DNA of 64,000 bases. Source: an uncultured Aliiroseovarius sp. Lineage in GTDB: Bacteria; Pseudomonadota; Alphaproteobacteria; Rhodobacterales; Rhodobacteraceae. The notes beneath the pieces were generated by a model. That model saw nothing but the letters and a program-made list of their open reading frames with translations. It was not told the DNA's origin and searched no databases. The stretch lies in the NCBI RefSeq assembly GCF_947497285.1, contig NZ_CANMFT010000004.1, forward strand, positions 124,001 to 188,000, written 5' to 3'. The position numbers and the translations under genes were made by a program. This document shows positions 1-9,511 of this stretch, in pieces (positions within the stretch are counted from its first letter, which is position 1; each line of letters begins with the position of its first letter).

Positions 1-1149
1 CACACCTGCACCGGCGACGGTGGCGGCATGGTGGCGCGCGCGGGTCTGGCCCTGCAAGACATGGAGTTCGTCCAGTTCCACCCAACCGGGATCTACGGTT
101 CAGGCTGTCTGATCACCGAAGGGGCGCGCGGCGAAGGCGGCTATCTGGTCAACTCCGAAGGTGAACGGTTTATGGAGCGTTATGCGCCCCAGTATAAAGA
201 CCTTGCGCCACGCGATTATGTCTCCCGCTCGATGACCATGGAAATCCGCGAAGGGCGCGGCGTGGGCGACGAAAAAGACCACATCTATCTGCACCTTGAT
301 CACCTGCCGGCCGAGGCACTGGCCGAACGCCTGCCCGGTATTTCGGAAAGCGCCAAGATCTTCGCAGGCGTTGACGTGAACAAGGAACCGATCCCGGTTC
401 TGCCGACGGTTCACTACAACATGGGCGGCATTCCGACCAACTATTGGGGTGAAGTGCTGAACCCGACTGCCAAAGATCCGACCGCTGTTGTGCCCGGCCT
501 GATGGCCGTCGGTGAAGCGGGCTGTGCGTCTGTGCATGGGGCCAACCGCCTCGGGTCGAATTCGCTGATCGACCTGGTGGTCTTCGGCCGTGCCGCCGCG
601 ATCCGCGCCGGCAAGATTGTCGATGCAGAAAGCGCGAACCCGGTGCTGAACCAACCGTCCGTCGACAAAGCTTTCGATCGCTTTGACGGGCTGCGCAACG
701 CCAAGGGCACCGTTCCCACCGCCGAGTTGCGTCTTGAAATGCAGAAGACCATGCAGGCAGACGCTGCTGTCTTCCGCACCGCCAAGACGCTGAAGGAAGG
801 CGTCGAAAAAATGACCAAGGTTGCCGCCAAGATGGACGATCTGGCCGTCACCGACCGCTCGCTTGTCTGGAACTCGGACCTGATGGAGACGATGGAGCTG
901 GCGAACCTTATGCCGAACGCTCTGGCCACCATCCACGGGGCCGAAGCGCGTGAAGAAAGCCGCGGGGCACACGCCCACGAGGATTTCCCGAAACGCGACG
1001 ACAAGAAGTGGCGTGTCCACACCGTCAGCCGCGTGGATGGCAACAAGGTCGATCTGACCTATCGCCCCGTGATCACCGATCCGCTGACCACCGAAACCGA
1101 GGGTGGCATCAGCCTCAAGAAAATCGCGCCCAAAGCGCGGACGTTCTAA
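1..1149 (+). CDS. sdhA: succinate dehydrogenase flavoprotein subunit, 5' truncated by window edge
   Basis: This is the C-terminal part of the flavoprotein of complex II, which oxidises succinate to fumarate and passes electrons via FAD to SdhB. The frame is open from base 1, so the N-terminal FAD-binding part lies outside the window. Visible family motifs are FVQFHPTG, the glycine-rich [14 protein letters not shown] (which carries the likely catalytic arginine) and [11 protein letters not shown] for FAD binding. The C-terminal helical region is intact and ends at a TAA. sdhB follows after 12 bases behind a strong AGGAGG site. sdhC and sdhD are presumably upstream, outside the window. Confidence 0.97.
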   Translation, partial: HTCTGDGGGMVARAGLALQDMEFVQFHPTGIYGSGCLITEGARGEGGYLVNSEGERFMERYAPQYKDLAPRDYVSRSMTMEIREGRGVGDEKDHIYLHLDHLPAEALAERLPGISESAKIFAGVDVNKEPIPVLPTVHYNMGGIPTNYWGEVLNPTAKDPTAVVPGLMAVGEAGCASVHGANRLGSNSLIDLVVFGRAAAIRAGKIVDAESANPVLNQPSVDKAFDRFDGLRNAKGTVPTAELRLEMQKTMQADAAVFRTAKTLKEGVEKMTKVAAKMDDLAVTDRSLVWNSDLMETMELANLMPNALATIHGAEAREESRGAHAHEDFPKRDDKKWRVHTVSRVDGNKVDLTYRPVITDPLTTETEGGISLKKIAPKARTF

Positions 1150-1161
1150 GGAGGACACGAA

Positions 1162-1941
1162 ATGGTTCAATTCAGACTTCCGAAGAACTCGACAGTCCGC
1201 ACCGGCAAGACCTGGCCCAAGCCTGATGGCGCGACCAATGTCCGCAAGTTCCAAATTTACCGCTGGACGCCGGATGATGGTGAAAACCCCCGCGTCGACA
1301 CCTATTTCGTCGATATGGACAAATGCGGACCGATGGTTCTGGACGCGCTGATCAAGATCAAGAACGAGATTGATCCGACCCTGACCTTCCGCCGGTCCTG
1401 CCGCGAAGGCATCTGTGGGTCCTGCGCGATGAACATCGACGGGATCAACACGCTGGCCTGTATCTATGGCATGGACGAGATCAAGGGCGATGTGAAAATC
1501 TACCCGTTGCCGCACACACCTGTGGTGCGCGACCTGATCCCGGACCTGACGCATTTTTATGCGCAGCACGCCTCGATCATGCCATGGTTGGAAACCAAGA
1601 CAAACCGCCCTGCGAAAGAGTGGAAACAGTCGATCGAAGACCGCAAGAAACTTGACGGTCTGTATGAATGCGTTATGTGCGCCAGCTGCTCGACCTCGTG
1701 CCCCAGCTATTGGTGGAACGGTGACCGCTACCTCGGCCCAGCCGCGTTGCTCCATGCGTATCGCTGGATCATCGACAGCCGTGACGAGGCCACCGGCGAG
1801 CGTCTGGACGAGTTGGAAGATCCCTTCAAACTCTACCGCTGCCACACCATCATGAACTGCGCCAAGACCTGTCCGAAGGGTTTGAACCCAGCCAAGGCGA
1901 TTGCCGAGATCAAAAAAATGATGGTCGAACGCACGCTTTGA
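1162..1941 (+). CDS. sdhB: succinate dehydrogenase iron-sulfur subunit
   Basis: A 259-residue electron-transfer subunit of complex II, the normal length for the family. The [2Fe-2S] ligands are C80, C85, C88 and C100 (CREGICGSC and a later LAC). The [4Fe-4S] group is [11 protein letters not shown] at 170-180 and the [3Fe-4S] group is C227, C233 and C237 before PKG. The start ATG has an ideal AGGAGG site and follows sdhA in the same operon. The gene ends at a TGA followed 20 bases later by a strong terminator, so it is the last gene of the operon. Confidence 0.98.
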   Translation: MVQFRLPKNSTVRTGKTWPKPDGATNVRKFQIYRWTPDDGENPRVDTYFVDMDKCGPMVLDALIKIKNEIDPTLTFRRSCREGICGSCAMNIDGINTLACIYGMDEIKGDVKIYPLPHTPVVRDLIPDLTHFYAQHASIMPWLETKTNRPAKEWKQSIEDRKKLDGLYECVMCASCSTSCPSYWWNGDRYLGPAALLHAYRWIIDSRDEATGERLDELEDPFKLYRCHTIMNCAKTCPKGLNPAKAIAEIKKMMVERTL

Positions 1942-1961
1942 TCGGAACAGATATTTATGCG

Positions 1962-1990
1962 AAAAGGGCGGCCCTATGGCCGCCCTTTTT
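1962..1990 (+). terminator. Rho-independent terminator of the sdh operon
   Basis: GGGCGGCC and GGCCGCCC pair perfectly around a four-base loop, with an A-run before and a T5 run after. It sits directly behind sdhB. The Shine-Dalgarno GGAGG of the next gene begins only 5 bases after the T-run. Confidence 0.9.
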
Positions 1991-2003
1991 CATTGGAGGT
2001 TCG

Positions 2004-2432
2004 ATGTCAGGCTATTCAGGAACACCGCTTGAAAAGAAGCTTGGCCTGAAAGACGGTCAGCGGGTGGCTTGGGTCGAACGCCCCACGGCTCAGGATTATC
2101 TGGTCAGCAGCCGGGCCTTCATCGCAGTGGACGATGTGGCGCCCGAGACGCTGGTCGGCCCCTATGACGTCATCCACATGTTCACTGCTCGCCGAGCGCG
2201 TTTTGAATTGGCCCTGCCCAACCTTCTGAAAAATATCGATAAGGACGGTATGATCTGGGTAAGTTGGCCCAAGAAAGCCTCAAAAGTTCCAACTGATATG
2301 ACCGAGGAGGTGATCCGCAATTTGGCGCTGCAGACATCCCTCGTGGATGTGAAAGTGTGCGCAGTGGATGACATCTGGTCCGGCCTCAAGCTTGTCATTC
2401 GAAAGGCGTTGCGCCAGCAACATGAAGCCTGA
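2004..2432 (+). CDS. DUF3052 family protein
   Basis: A soluble 142-residue protein of unknown function with no signal peptide or membrane segment. The start chosen (MSGYSGTPLEKKLG) has GGAGG at the right distance. A longer frame from 1938 would run back through the sdh terminator and overlap sdhB, so it is rejected. The body has a conserved GLKDGQRV patch and a Trp-rich centre (MIWVSWPKK) of the kind seen in small DUF3052 proteins. Its stop TGA abuts the stop of the convergent permease gene (TGATCA). No function can be given from sequence. Confidence 0.8.
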   Translation: MSGYSGTPLEKKLGLKDGQRVAWVERPTAQDYLVSSRAFIAVDDVAPETLVGPYDVIHMFTARRARFELALPNLLKNIDKDGMIWVSWPKKASKVPTDMTEEVIRNLALQTSLVDVKVCAVDDIWSGLKLVIRKALRQQHEA

Positions 2433-4958
2433 TCACTCGCGCGCACGCAGCACTTGGGCTGGGCGCGCAGACAAGGGTCGCCACGCATAAGCCAACCCTG
2501 CCAGCACGGTCGCAATCACTCCGCCCGCCACGATGGCAAGTGCGTTTAGCGCGTCAAAGACAAAGCGATCTTCCATGATGTAGTGGGTGACGGCCCAACC
2601 CGCGACCCCGCCAGCAAACACAGCCACTGCCCCTGCTGCCATGCCCAAAACGGCCGACCGAATGGCAAAGTTGGCAAGAATCGCCGGCCGCGTCGCGCCA
2701 AGCGTTTTCAGAACCGCTGCCTCGTAGGTTCTGGCGCGTTCACCGGCAGCGGCGGCCCCCATCAACACGACGAAACCGGTCACGAGGGTCGCAAGCGCCC
2801 CATAGGTGATCGCGCCGGCGACCTGCCCCATCAACCCGGTGACCTGGGTGATCGCGTCACGCACCGAAATCAGCGTGATGTTGGGATAAGCCCGGCCCAG
2901 ATCGCGCAGGATGGCAGCCTCGCCTGTTTGATCGGCATAGATTGTGGCGATATAGCTGTGCGGTGCACCTGCCAGCGCCGAAGGGTTCATGGTCATCACA
3001 AAGCCCATACCCGCTTGGCTGAAATCGACCTCGCGCAGGCTGGTGATCTCGCCCGTAATATCACGGCCCAGAATATTGACGGTCAGGCTGTCCCCGATGC
3101 CGATCCCCATCTCCTGCGCCTCTTCGGCGGCAAAGCTGATTTGCGGCGGACCCTGATAGTCCTTGGGCCACCATTCGCCGTCCACCACCGTGGTGCGGGT
3201 GGGGGTGTCAGAGTAAGTAAGGCCACGATCGCCACGCACGACCCAATGTCCCCCCGCCACCTCGCGGGCAGGGCGGTCATTGATCTTGGTGATCATCCCG
3301 CGCAGCATCGGCGCAGTGTCGATGCGGCTGACCAAGGGATCACCTTCCAGCCGTGCAGAGACGCCGTCGATCTGATCGGGTTGAATATCCAGCACGAAAA
3401 AGCTGGGTGCCACTTCGGGCAAGTCTCGTGCAATGGCGCCGCGCAGGTTGTTGTCGATCTGTCCCACAGCCGCCAGCACCGCCAGCCCCAACCCCAAGGA
3501 CAGCACGACAGCCCCCGCTTCGCCGCCCGGGCCGCCCACCGCGCCAAGCGCCATGCGCAGCGTGGGCCACCCGCGCAGGGCTGTTCTGTGGCCAAGCCAG
3601 CGCGCGATCCAACGCACCGCAAGCCCGGTCAGGACCAGCGCCGCAAAGGCGCCGGACAGACCGATGAAGCTCCACATCGCGAGGGACGGCATACCCGACA
3701 GACGCGCCGCAGCCCAGATCAGGGTGGCAAGTATCCCCAGACAAAGGCCAATGAACAGCGGGCGTGGCAGACGTGTTGCGCCCAAGGCAGCGTCACGGAA
3801 CAGGGCGGCGGCCTTGACCTCTTCTGTGCGCGACAAGGGCCACAGTGTGAACAAAAGTGCCGCGAGCCCCCCATAAAGCGCGGCTTCTGCCAGCGGGCGG
3901 GCGTAGATCGTGATCTCGGCGGTGATCGGAAGCGATTGCGCAATGACCGGAGCCAGCAGCAACGGAACAATTGCCCCCAGCATCAGGCCAAGGGCAAGGC
4001 CGATGAGCGTCAACAGGCCAATTTGCAGGAAATATGTAAGAAAGATCATCCGGCGTTCGGCGCCCAGCGCCCGCAATATCGCAATTGTGCCAGTCTTGCC
4101 GTCCAGATAAGCGCGAACAGCAGCCGAGATACCGACCCCACCGACCGCAAGCCCCGCCAGACCAACCAACACCAGAAAAGCGCCCAGCCGATCCACGAGC
4201 CGGCTCATCCCAGGCGCGCCGTTTCGGGCGTCTTGCCAACGTGCACCTTTCGGTTCAAGCGTGGGCATCAGGGCTGCATGAGCTTGATCTAGGTTGAAGC
4301 CTTCACGCAGGCGCATCTTGTAGTGACTGTTGAACAGCGTGCCTTCGGCCAGAAGGCCCGAGCCTTCCAGTGCCGCGCGTCGCACGATGCTGCGCGGGCC
4401 CAAGCCGAACCCGGCGGTCGCGTTGTCCGGCTCCTTCACCAGTTCGGCCATCAGCACGAAATCAGCTCCGCCCAGACGGAAGCTGTCGCCGGGGGACAGC
4501 CCCAACCGGTCGATCAGCAAGTCGTCCATGACCGCGCCGGGCATGCCGCCCTGCCCGTCCAGCGCGTCAGACAACGCCATCGGTGGATCCAGTACAACTT
4601 GTCCTATCAATGGATAGGCATCGTCCACTGCCTTCACCTGCGTCAGACCGCGGTCATTTTCGGTGACCGCCATCGACCGGAAATCCGCCAACACGCTTAT
4701 CTGCGCGGCCTGTGGGACCAAAAGCGCCTCTTCGTCAGGGTCTGCAAAGCGATAGGTGAACGACACCGAGACGTCCCCGCCCAGCAGCACCGCACCTTGC
4801 GATGCCAGCCCCGCGCGCAATCCTTCGCGCACACTGCCGATCGCGGCGATGGCGGCCACGCCCAACACAAGACAGGCAAGAAAAATCCGAAAGCCGCGCA
4901 GCCCCCCGCGCATCTCGCGTCGCGCCAGACGCAGGGCCATGCCAAGCGACCCGGTCAT
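2433..4958 (-). CDS. ABC transporter permease, FtsX/YbbP type
   Basis: An 841-residue inner-membrane permease. It has one N-terminal membrane segment (about residues 22-42), a large periplasmic domain, then repeated FtsX-type four-helix regions with helices near 260-280, 305-335, 350-375 and 395-450, and a final set near 720-830. This matches the YbbP-like architecture of duplicated FtsX modules with MacB-like periplasmic domains. Its start overlaps the end of the ATPase gene by 4 bases (ATGA), so the two are translationally coupled. With the divergent TesA-like esterase it recreates the tesA-ybbA-ybbP neighbourhood known from enterobacteria. The substrate is unknown; export of a lipid or envelope compound is an inference. 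Confidence 0.92.
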   Translation of the reverse strand: MTGSLGMALRLARREMRGGLRGFRIFLACLVLGVAAIAAIGSVREGLRAGLASQGAVLLGGDVSVSFTYRFADPDEEALLVPQAAQISVLADFRSMAVTENDRGLTQVKAVDDAYPLIGQVVLDPPMALSDALDGQGGMPGAVMDDLLIDRLGLSPGDSFRLGGADFVLMAELVKEPDNATAGFGLGPRSIVRRAALEGSGLLAEGTLFNSHYKMRLREGFNLDQAHAALMPTLEPKGARWQDARNGAPGMSRLVDRLGAFLVLVGLAGLAVGGVGISAAVRAYLDGKTGTIAILRALGAERRMIFLTYFLQIGLLTLIGLALGLMLGAIVPLLLAPVIAQSLPITAEITIYARPLAEAALYGGLAALLFTLWPLSRTEEVKAAALFRDAALGATRLPRPLFIGLCLGILATLIWAAARLSGMPSLAMWSFIGLSGAFAALVLTGLAVRWIARWLGHRTALRGWPTLRMALGAVGGPGGEAGAVVLSLGLGLAVLAAVGQIDNNLRGAIARDLPEVAPSFFVLDIQPDQIDGVSARLEGDPLVSRIDTAPMLRGMITKINDRPAREVAGGHWVVRGDRGLTYSDTPTRTTVVDGEWWPKDYQGPPQISFAAEEAQEMGIGIGDSLTVNILGRDITGEITSLREVDFSQAGMGFVMTMNPSALAGAPHSYIATIYADQTGEAAILRDLGRAYPNITLISVRDAITQVTGLMGQVAGAITYGALATLVTGFVVLMGAAAAGERARTYEAAVLKTLGATRPAILANFAIRSAVLGMAAGAVAVFAGGVAGWAVTHYIMEDRFVFDALNALAIVAGGVIATVLAGLAYAWRPLSARPAQVLRARE

Positions 4959-5623
4959 GCAAGCACTCCGTCCTGAATGTGCACAATCCGGTCACACCGC
5001 TCTGCAAGCTCGGGCGCATGGGTCACAAGGATCAGCGTCGCGCCGTGACGATCGCGCAGCCCGAACAGAAGGTCCATGATGGTGGCGCCTGTGGCCCCGT
5101 CCAGATTGCCGGTCGGTTCATCGGCCAACAGGATCTCGGGCCGGGGGGCAGCCGCGCGGGCCAAGGCCACGCGTTGCTGTTCACCGCCAGACATCTGGCT
5201 TGGGTAATGATCCAGCCGGTGTGACAACCCGACGGCTTCCAGTTCCTCGGCAGCGCGATCAAACGCGTCTCGGGCACCGGCCAGCTCCAACGGGGTTGCG
5301 ACATTTTCAAGGGCCGTCATGGTCGGAATAAGGTGGAAAGACTGGAACACCACCCCCATATGATCCCTACGAAAGCGTGCAAGGTCGTCTTCACCCATCA
5401 CACCCAGATCACGCCCAAGCGCCGATACCGATCCACCGGTGGCCTGTTCCAGCCCACCCATCAACATAAGGAGCGATGATTTGCCCGAGCCTGAAGGCCC
5501 AGTCAGGCCAAGTGTTTCGCCCGCGGACACATCGAGCGTTATGCCCTTGAGGATCTCGGTGCGCCCTGCATTATGCCCAAGTGTCAGGCGCGCGTCGGTC
5601 AGGGAAAGGATCGGCGTGGTCAT
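4955..5623 (-). CDS. ABC transporter ATP-binding protein, YbbA/LolD type
   Basis: A 222-residue ATPase partner of the downstream permease. Walker A is GPSGSGKSS near residue 41, the signature is [14 protein letters not shown], and Walker B is [12 protein letters not shown]. The order matches MacB/LolD-family cassettes. The start [13 protein letters not shown] is chosen because the longer open frame upstream runs through the whole divergent esterase gene and resembles no protein. The gene overlaps the permease by 4 bases. Only 27 bases separate its start from the divergent esterase start. Confidence 0.93.
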   Translation of the reverse strand: MTTPILSLTDARLTLGHNAGRTEILKGITLDVSAGETLGLTGPSGSGKSSLLMLMGGLEQATGGSVSALGRDLGVMGEDDLARFRRDHMGVVFQSFHLIPTMTALENVATPLELAGARDAFDRAAEELEAVGLSHRLDHYPSQMSGGEQQRVALARAAAPRPEILLADEPTGNLDGATGATIMDLLFGLRDRHGATLILVTHAPELAERCDRIVHIQDGVLA

Positions 5624-5650
5624 GGGGCACCCGGCTTTGGAAGGAATATA

Positions 5651-6319
5651 ATGATTACGGTTGGATATGGGGTCTTGGCGCGTCTTTCCAAGGGGGTCGT
5701 TGCAATGGTCTTCGTGGCTTTTGCCGCGCAGGCCCAGCCGGTCACGGTTCTTGCGCTGGGTGACAGTCTGACAGCGGGGTATGGGCTTGCCCAAGACGAA
5801 GGGTTCGTTCCGCAGCTTGAGGCTTGGTTGAAGGACCGTGGGGTCAGTGCGCGCGTCATCAATGGCGGCGTGTCCGGCGACACAAGTGCCGGGGGGGCTG
5901 CGCGCATCAATTGGGCATTGACCCCCGAGGTCAACGCGGTTGTCGTCACATTGGGCGGCAATGACCTGCTCCGAGGTATTCCCCCAGAGGAAACCCGCAA
6001 ACATCTGAGCCGCATTCTGACCGAGCTGCAAAACCGTGACCTGCCTGCGCTGCTCGTGGGTCTTCCGGGGCCGGCGAATTTCGGGCCTGATTACAAGGCT
6101 GCGTTTGAAGCAAACTTCGAAACGCTCGCAGCCGAATTTCAGGTGCCGTTGGAGCCAAACTTTCTGGCCGCAATCACGGATACGCTTGATCCGGCAGACA
6201 CCGCCCGCCTGTATTTGCAGCCCGACGGATTGCACCCCAACCGTGAGGGCGTGTCCCGCATCGTGGACGCAATAGGCCCAAAAGTGTTGCAGATCGTGCC
6301 ACAGGCCGCCGTCGAATAG
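5651..6319 (+). CDS. tesA: arylesterase / lysophospholipase, GDSL (SGNH) family, TesA-like
   Basis: A 222-residue secreted SGNH hydrolase. An N-terminal hydrophobic signal ends near AFAAQAQ. Block I is LALGDSLTAGYG (nucleophile Ser), block II contains NGGVSGDTSAGG, block III is TLGGNDLL and block V is DGLHPN, so the Ser-Gly-Asn-His set is complete. The family hydrolyses esters and thioesters of fatty acids in the periplasm. The start at the ATG behind GGAAGG is preferred over an upstream in-frame start that would overlap the divergent ATPase gene. The symbol is by similarity to E. coli tesA; substrate use is unknown. Confidence 0.9.
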   Translation: MITVGYGVLARLSKGVVAMVFVAFAAQAQPVTVLALGDSLTAGYGLAQDEGFVPQLEAWLKDRGVSARVINGGVSGDTSAGGAARINWALTPEVNAVVVTLGGNDLLRGIPPEETRKHLSRILTELQNRDLPALLVGLPGPANFGPDYKAAFEANFETLAAEFQVPLEPNFLAAITDTLDPADTARLYLQPDGLHPNREGVSRIVDAIGPKVLQIVPQAAVE

Positions 6320-6484
6320 AGCCGATACGACTGTATCGCGCAGGCACTCCCGGCCCTGATCAGACCCTTGATGAGGACGGGCGATCCCCGTTGACCTATA
6401 CATAGTGACACCTAGGCGACCCTTGAAGGTTGTGCCACTGTTACGCACCACAGCGGCCCCACCCGGCCATAATGGTGCAACCAT

Positions 6485-7105
6485 ATGACGCGGAGTGCCT
6501 CGGTGAAAACACTCTTGGTGACAGAGGATCCTGGCATCCAGCGCAGGTTTGATACTGTGTTAGGCGACGCCAATTCTGCCCGGCCGGCGGTTTGTGCCAC
6601 GGCCGAGGCCGCCGAGATCTACCTTTCCCAGAACCGTGATACGCAGCTTCTGGTCGTCGATTTCACGCTTGCAGCGCTCGGAGGGCTGAAAGTGGTCGAG
6701 CGGTTGATGAAATCGCGAAAGGCACTTGCCGTGATCCTGCTGATCCCGCCACATTCAAACGAAATCGCGCGCCAGGCTCTTGCGCTTGGCGTTTCGGCAA
6801 CCGCGCCGACGTCCCTGTCGCAAAAGGCGCTTTCCCATGTGCTGGCCCTAATCCGCGAGGGCCATAACCTGATGCTGCTGCCCCGGTTCAGAACGAGGCA
6901 GCAGGGAGCGGCCCACACGCTGTCACGCCGCGAGCTTCAGATTTTGGCGCTTCTGTGTGACGGGCAGCAAAACAAAGAAATCGCGCACGCCTTTGGCATT
7001 CAGGAGGTCACTGTGAAAATGCATATGCGCGCGGTGATCCGAAAGCTGGGCGCGCGCAACCGGACCCACGCCGCGATGATCGCGCGCGACCAAGGGCTGG
7101 TCTGA
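6485..7105 (+). CDS. LuxR-type regulator with degenerate receiver domain
   Basis: A 206-residue protein. Residues about 8-125 resemble a response-regulator receiver and 140-206 form a LuxR/GerE helix-turn-helix (LSRRELQILALLCDGQQNKEIA, then VTVKMHMRAVIRKLG). The receiver keeps an acidic pair (TED) and an aspartate at the phosphorylation position (VVDFTL). The usual Thr/Ser strand reads LLIPP and the conserved Lys position is not Lys (APTS). No histidine kinase lies nearby. The ATG at 6485 has no clear Shine-Dalgarno, whereas a GTG at 6503 follows CGGAG at good spacing, so the protein may be 200 residues. Target genes are unknown. Confidence 0.85.
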   Translation: MTRSASVKTLLVTEDPGIQRRFDTVLGDANSARPAVCATAEAAEIYLSQNRDTQLLVVDFTLAALGGLKVVERLMKSRKALAVILLIPPHSNEIARQALALGVSATAPTSLSQKALSHVLALIREGHNLMLLPRFRTRQQGAAHTLSRRELQILALLCDGQQNKEIAHAFGIQEVTVKMHMRAVIRKLGARNRTHAAMIARDQGLV

Positions 7106-7113
7106 CACGGCAT

Positions 7114-7275
7114 TCAGTCTTTCGGCGGGGCGTCGTCCCAACGGTCACTCAGGATACGGTGGCTGTCGCCATCCGGGTCGTCATATTGTTCGCTTTTCAG
7201 GGTCCAGAAGAAGGCGACAAGCCCCAAGCCACCCAGAAGCAGCGAGACAGGGATCAAATAGACCAGAACGTTCAT
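7114..7275 (-). CDS. ccoS: cbb3 oxidase assembly protein CcoS (FixS)
   Basis: A small gene of 53 codons found by translating the gap below ccoI. It starts MNVLVYLIPVSLLLGG, has a single membrane helix (about residues 4-24), then FFWTLKSEQYDDPDGD and an acidic tail ending APPKD. This is the typical CcoS form: one helix followed by a D-rich YDDPDGD motif. CcoS is needed to insert the heme and copper cofactors of cbb3 oxidase. It begins 3 bases after the ccoI stop codon, as the last gene of ccoGHIS. Confidence 0.93.
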   Translation of the reverse strand: MNVLVYLIPVSLLLGGLGLVAFFWTLKSEQYDDPDGDSHRILSDRWDDAPPKD

Positions 7276-7278
7276 CAC

Positions 7279-9477
7279 TCAGCCTTTCTTCAGCCGCAAC
7301 GCGTTCAGCGATACTGACACTGACGAGAATGACATGGCAAGAGCAGCGGCCAACGGCGTGGCCAGCCCCACCAGCGCGATCGGGATGGCGATCGCATTAT
7401 AGCCCGCTGCGATCGCAAAATTTTCCTTGATCCGGCGCGTCGCAGATTTCGACAGGGTAATCGCGTCGCTCAAGGGTTCCATCGACTTGCCAAGCAGCAC
7501 GATGTCGGAGACAACACGCGCCGCCTCCAGCGCCGAGGCAGGCGAGATCGACACATGCGCGGCTGCCAACGCGGCTGTATCATTCAGCCCGTCGCCCACC
7601 ATCAACACCTTTTTGCCGGCCTTGCCCAGACGCGCCACGTATTCAGCTTTGCCTTCGGGCAGGATGTCGGCCTGCCAATCAGCGATACCGACCCGTCCGG
7701 CGATATCGGCCACGGCCGCCGGCACGTCGCCTGAAACAAGCGATATGCCCAAGCCTCGGGCTTTCAGTGCGTCGATTGCAGCCTCAACACCCGGCCGCAA
7801 TGCATCGGTGAAGGTGAACGCCACAGGGCGTGCGCCAGACACCGCCAGATAGGTCGCGGTCTGGCCAACTGCATTGGCCCCAAGCCATTCGGCGCGCCCC
7901 AAACGGACAGTCTTGCCGTCCCAAGTGGCTTCGATCCCTTTGCCGGGAACCTCACGCACCGCGGTCACTTTGGCGGGTGTCACGCCCGCGCTGCGGGCAG
8001 CTGCGGTCAGCGCCTGCGCCAGAGGGTGGCTTGACCCTTCGGCCAGCGCCAGAGCGATCGACAAATCCTGTGGCTTGTGGCGTTGCAGCGCGTCCATTGC
8101 GGGCTTGCCTTCGGTCAGGGTGCCCGTCTTGTCAAAGACGACATGGGTCACTTCGGCCAACCGTTCCATCGCGGTGGCGGATTTCAACAACATGCCCTGT
8201 TTAAACAACCGCCCAGACGCCGCTGTCGTAACCGCGGGAACGGCAAGACCAAGGGCACAGGGGCACGTGATGATCAAAACCGCAACCGCGATATTCAGCG
8301 CCAGCCGCACATCACCACCAGAAATCCAGAGCCACGCCAAGAAGGCCGCAAAGGCAAGGATGTGCACAAGCGGTGCGTAAATCTGTGCGGCCTTATCCGC
8401 CAGCGAGGTATATCGGTTGCGCGCTGTTTCCGCGATGGCCACAAGATCGGCCATCCGGTGAAGCGAACTGTCACGCCCGGCGGCCGTGACGCGCACCGTC
8501 AGCGGGCCGGTCAGGTTCACCTCGCCTGCCGAAACGACACTGTCGGGTGCGGCGGCAACGGGCAAGCTTTCGCCGGTCAGAAGCGACCGATCCAGCTCGC
8601 TCTCGCCCGTTTCGACGATCCCGTCCACTGGCACGCGGGCGCCGGGGACCACGCGCACGATGTCGCCTGGGGTAAGCTCGGCGACAGACACCTGTTCGTC
8701 GGCCTGACCGTTAACCACGCGGGCAGCGCGCGGCACCTCAAGGGCGGCCAGTTCCTCGGCGGCAGAGCGGGCCACGGCGCGGGTGCGGAAATCCAGATAC
8801 CGTCCGGCCAACAGGAAGAACGTCAGCGATAAGGCCGCGTCGAAATAGGCATGTTCGCCCGAGTGCATCGTCTCATACAACGACATGCCCAGCGCCAGAA
8901 GGATCGCCAGGGAAATCGGCACGTCCATGTTCAGTCGCCCGACGCGAAGCGCAGACCAAGCAGATTTGAAAAAGACCTGACTTGAAAACGCGATCGTCGG
9001 AATGGCGATGCCGGCACTGATCCAGTGAAACAAATCACGTGTGGCGTCGGTGGCGCCCGACCAGACAGCGACGCTTAGCAGCATCACATTCATCATCGCG
9101 AAGCCAGCAACGCCCAGACGCATCAACAGATCTTTGCCGCGCTTGTCCGTCGTTGTCGAGGTCAGCTGGCCGGGATCAAGCTCGTAAGCTTCGAACCCGA
9201 TGCCGGTCAGGTAATCGGCAAGGCTTTGGGCTTCGAGATCGGGATCGACATCGACCGTGGCACGTTTCAGCGTCAGGTTCACCCGTGCAGCCCGCACCCC
9301 CGGCTGCGCTGCCAATCCACGTTCAACGCCCGAAATGCACGCTGCGCAATAAATCTGCGGCAGCGACAGCAGGATACGTTTCGCCTCCATGCCATTGCCG
9401 CGATACCCTTCGCCCGCCTGATCTTCGGCGAGGGGGGCAGCGGCACAAGCCGGGCAGGCAGATATCGGGGCAGCCAT
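7279..9477 (-). CDS. ccoI: copper-translocating P-type ATPase CcoI (FixI)
   Basis: A 732-residue P1B-ATPase that supplies copper for cbb3 oxidase assembly. An N-terminal Cys motif (CPAC, residues 8-11) precedes a heavy-metal-associated domain with CAAC at 44-47. Membrane helices follow from about 118. The A-domain loop is TGESLP near 301, the metal-site helix has CPC at 405-407, the phosphorylation motif DKTGT is at 449-453, and GDGLND lies near 635. Order and length fit the CcoI branch. The gene lies between ccoH (34 bases upstream) and ccoS (3 bases downstream). Confidence 0.97.
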   Translation of the reverse strand: MAAPISACPACAAAPLAEDQAGEGYRGNGMEAKRILLSLPQIYCAACISGVERGLAAQPGVRAARVNLTLKRATVDVDPDLEAQSLADYLTGIGFEAYELDPGQLTSTTTDKRGKDLLMRLGVAGFAMMNVMLLSVAVWSGATDATRDLFHWISAGIAIPTIAFSSQVFFKSAWSALRVGRLNMDVPISLAILLALGMSLYETMHSGEHAYFDAALSLTFFLLAGRYLDFRTRAVARSAAEELAALEVPRAARVVNGQADEQVSVAELTPGDIVRVVPGARVPVDGIVETGESELDRSLLTGESLPVAAAPDSVVSAGEVNLTGPLTVRVTAAGRDSSLHRMADLVAIAETARNRYTSLADKAAQIYAPLVHILAFAAFLAWLWISGGDVRLALNIAVAVLIITCPCALGLAVPAVTTAASGRLFKQGMLLKSATAMERLAEVTHVVFDKTGTLTEGKPAMDALQRHKPQDLSIALALAEGSSHPLAQALTAAARSAGVTPAKVTAVREVPGKGIEATWDGKTVRLGRAEWLGANAVGQTATYLAVSGARPVAFTFTDALRPGVEAAIDALKARGLGISLVSGDVPAAVADIAGRVGIADWQADILPEGKAEYVARLGKAGKKVLMVGDGLNDTAALAAAHVSISPASALEAARVVSDIVLLGKSMEPLSDAITLSKSATRRIKENFAIAAGYNAIAIPIALVGLATPLAAALAMSFSSVSVSLNALRLKKG

Positions 9478-9511
9478 CAGTCAGATCCTTGTTCGCGCGT
9501 TGGTTCCGGCG

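Noticed and set aside
100-1845. A 581-codon frame antisense to sdhA and sdhB.
   Set aside because: It spans the sdhA/sdhB border in reverse and has no protein-like features; both sense genes are certain.
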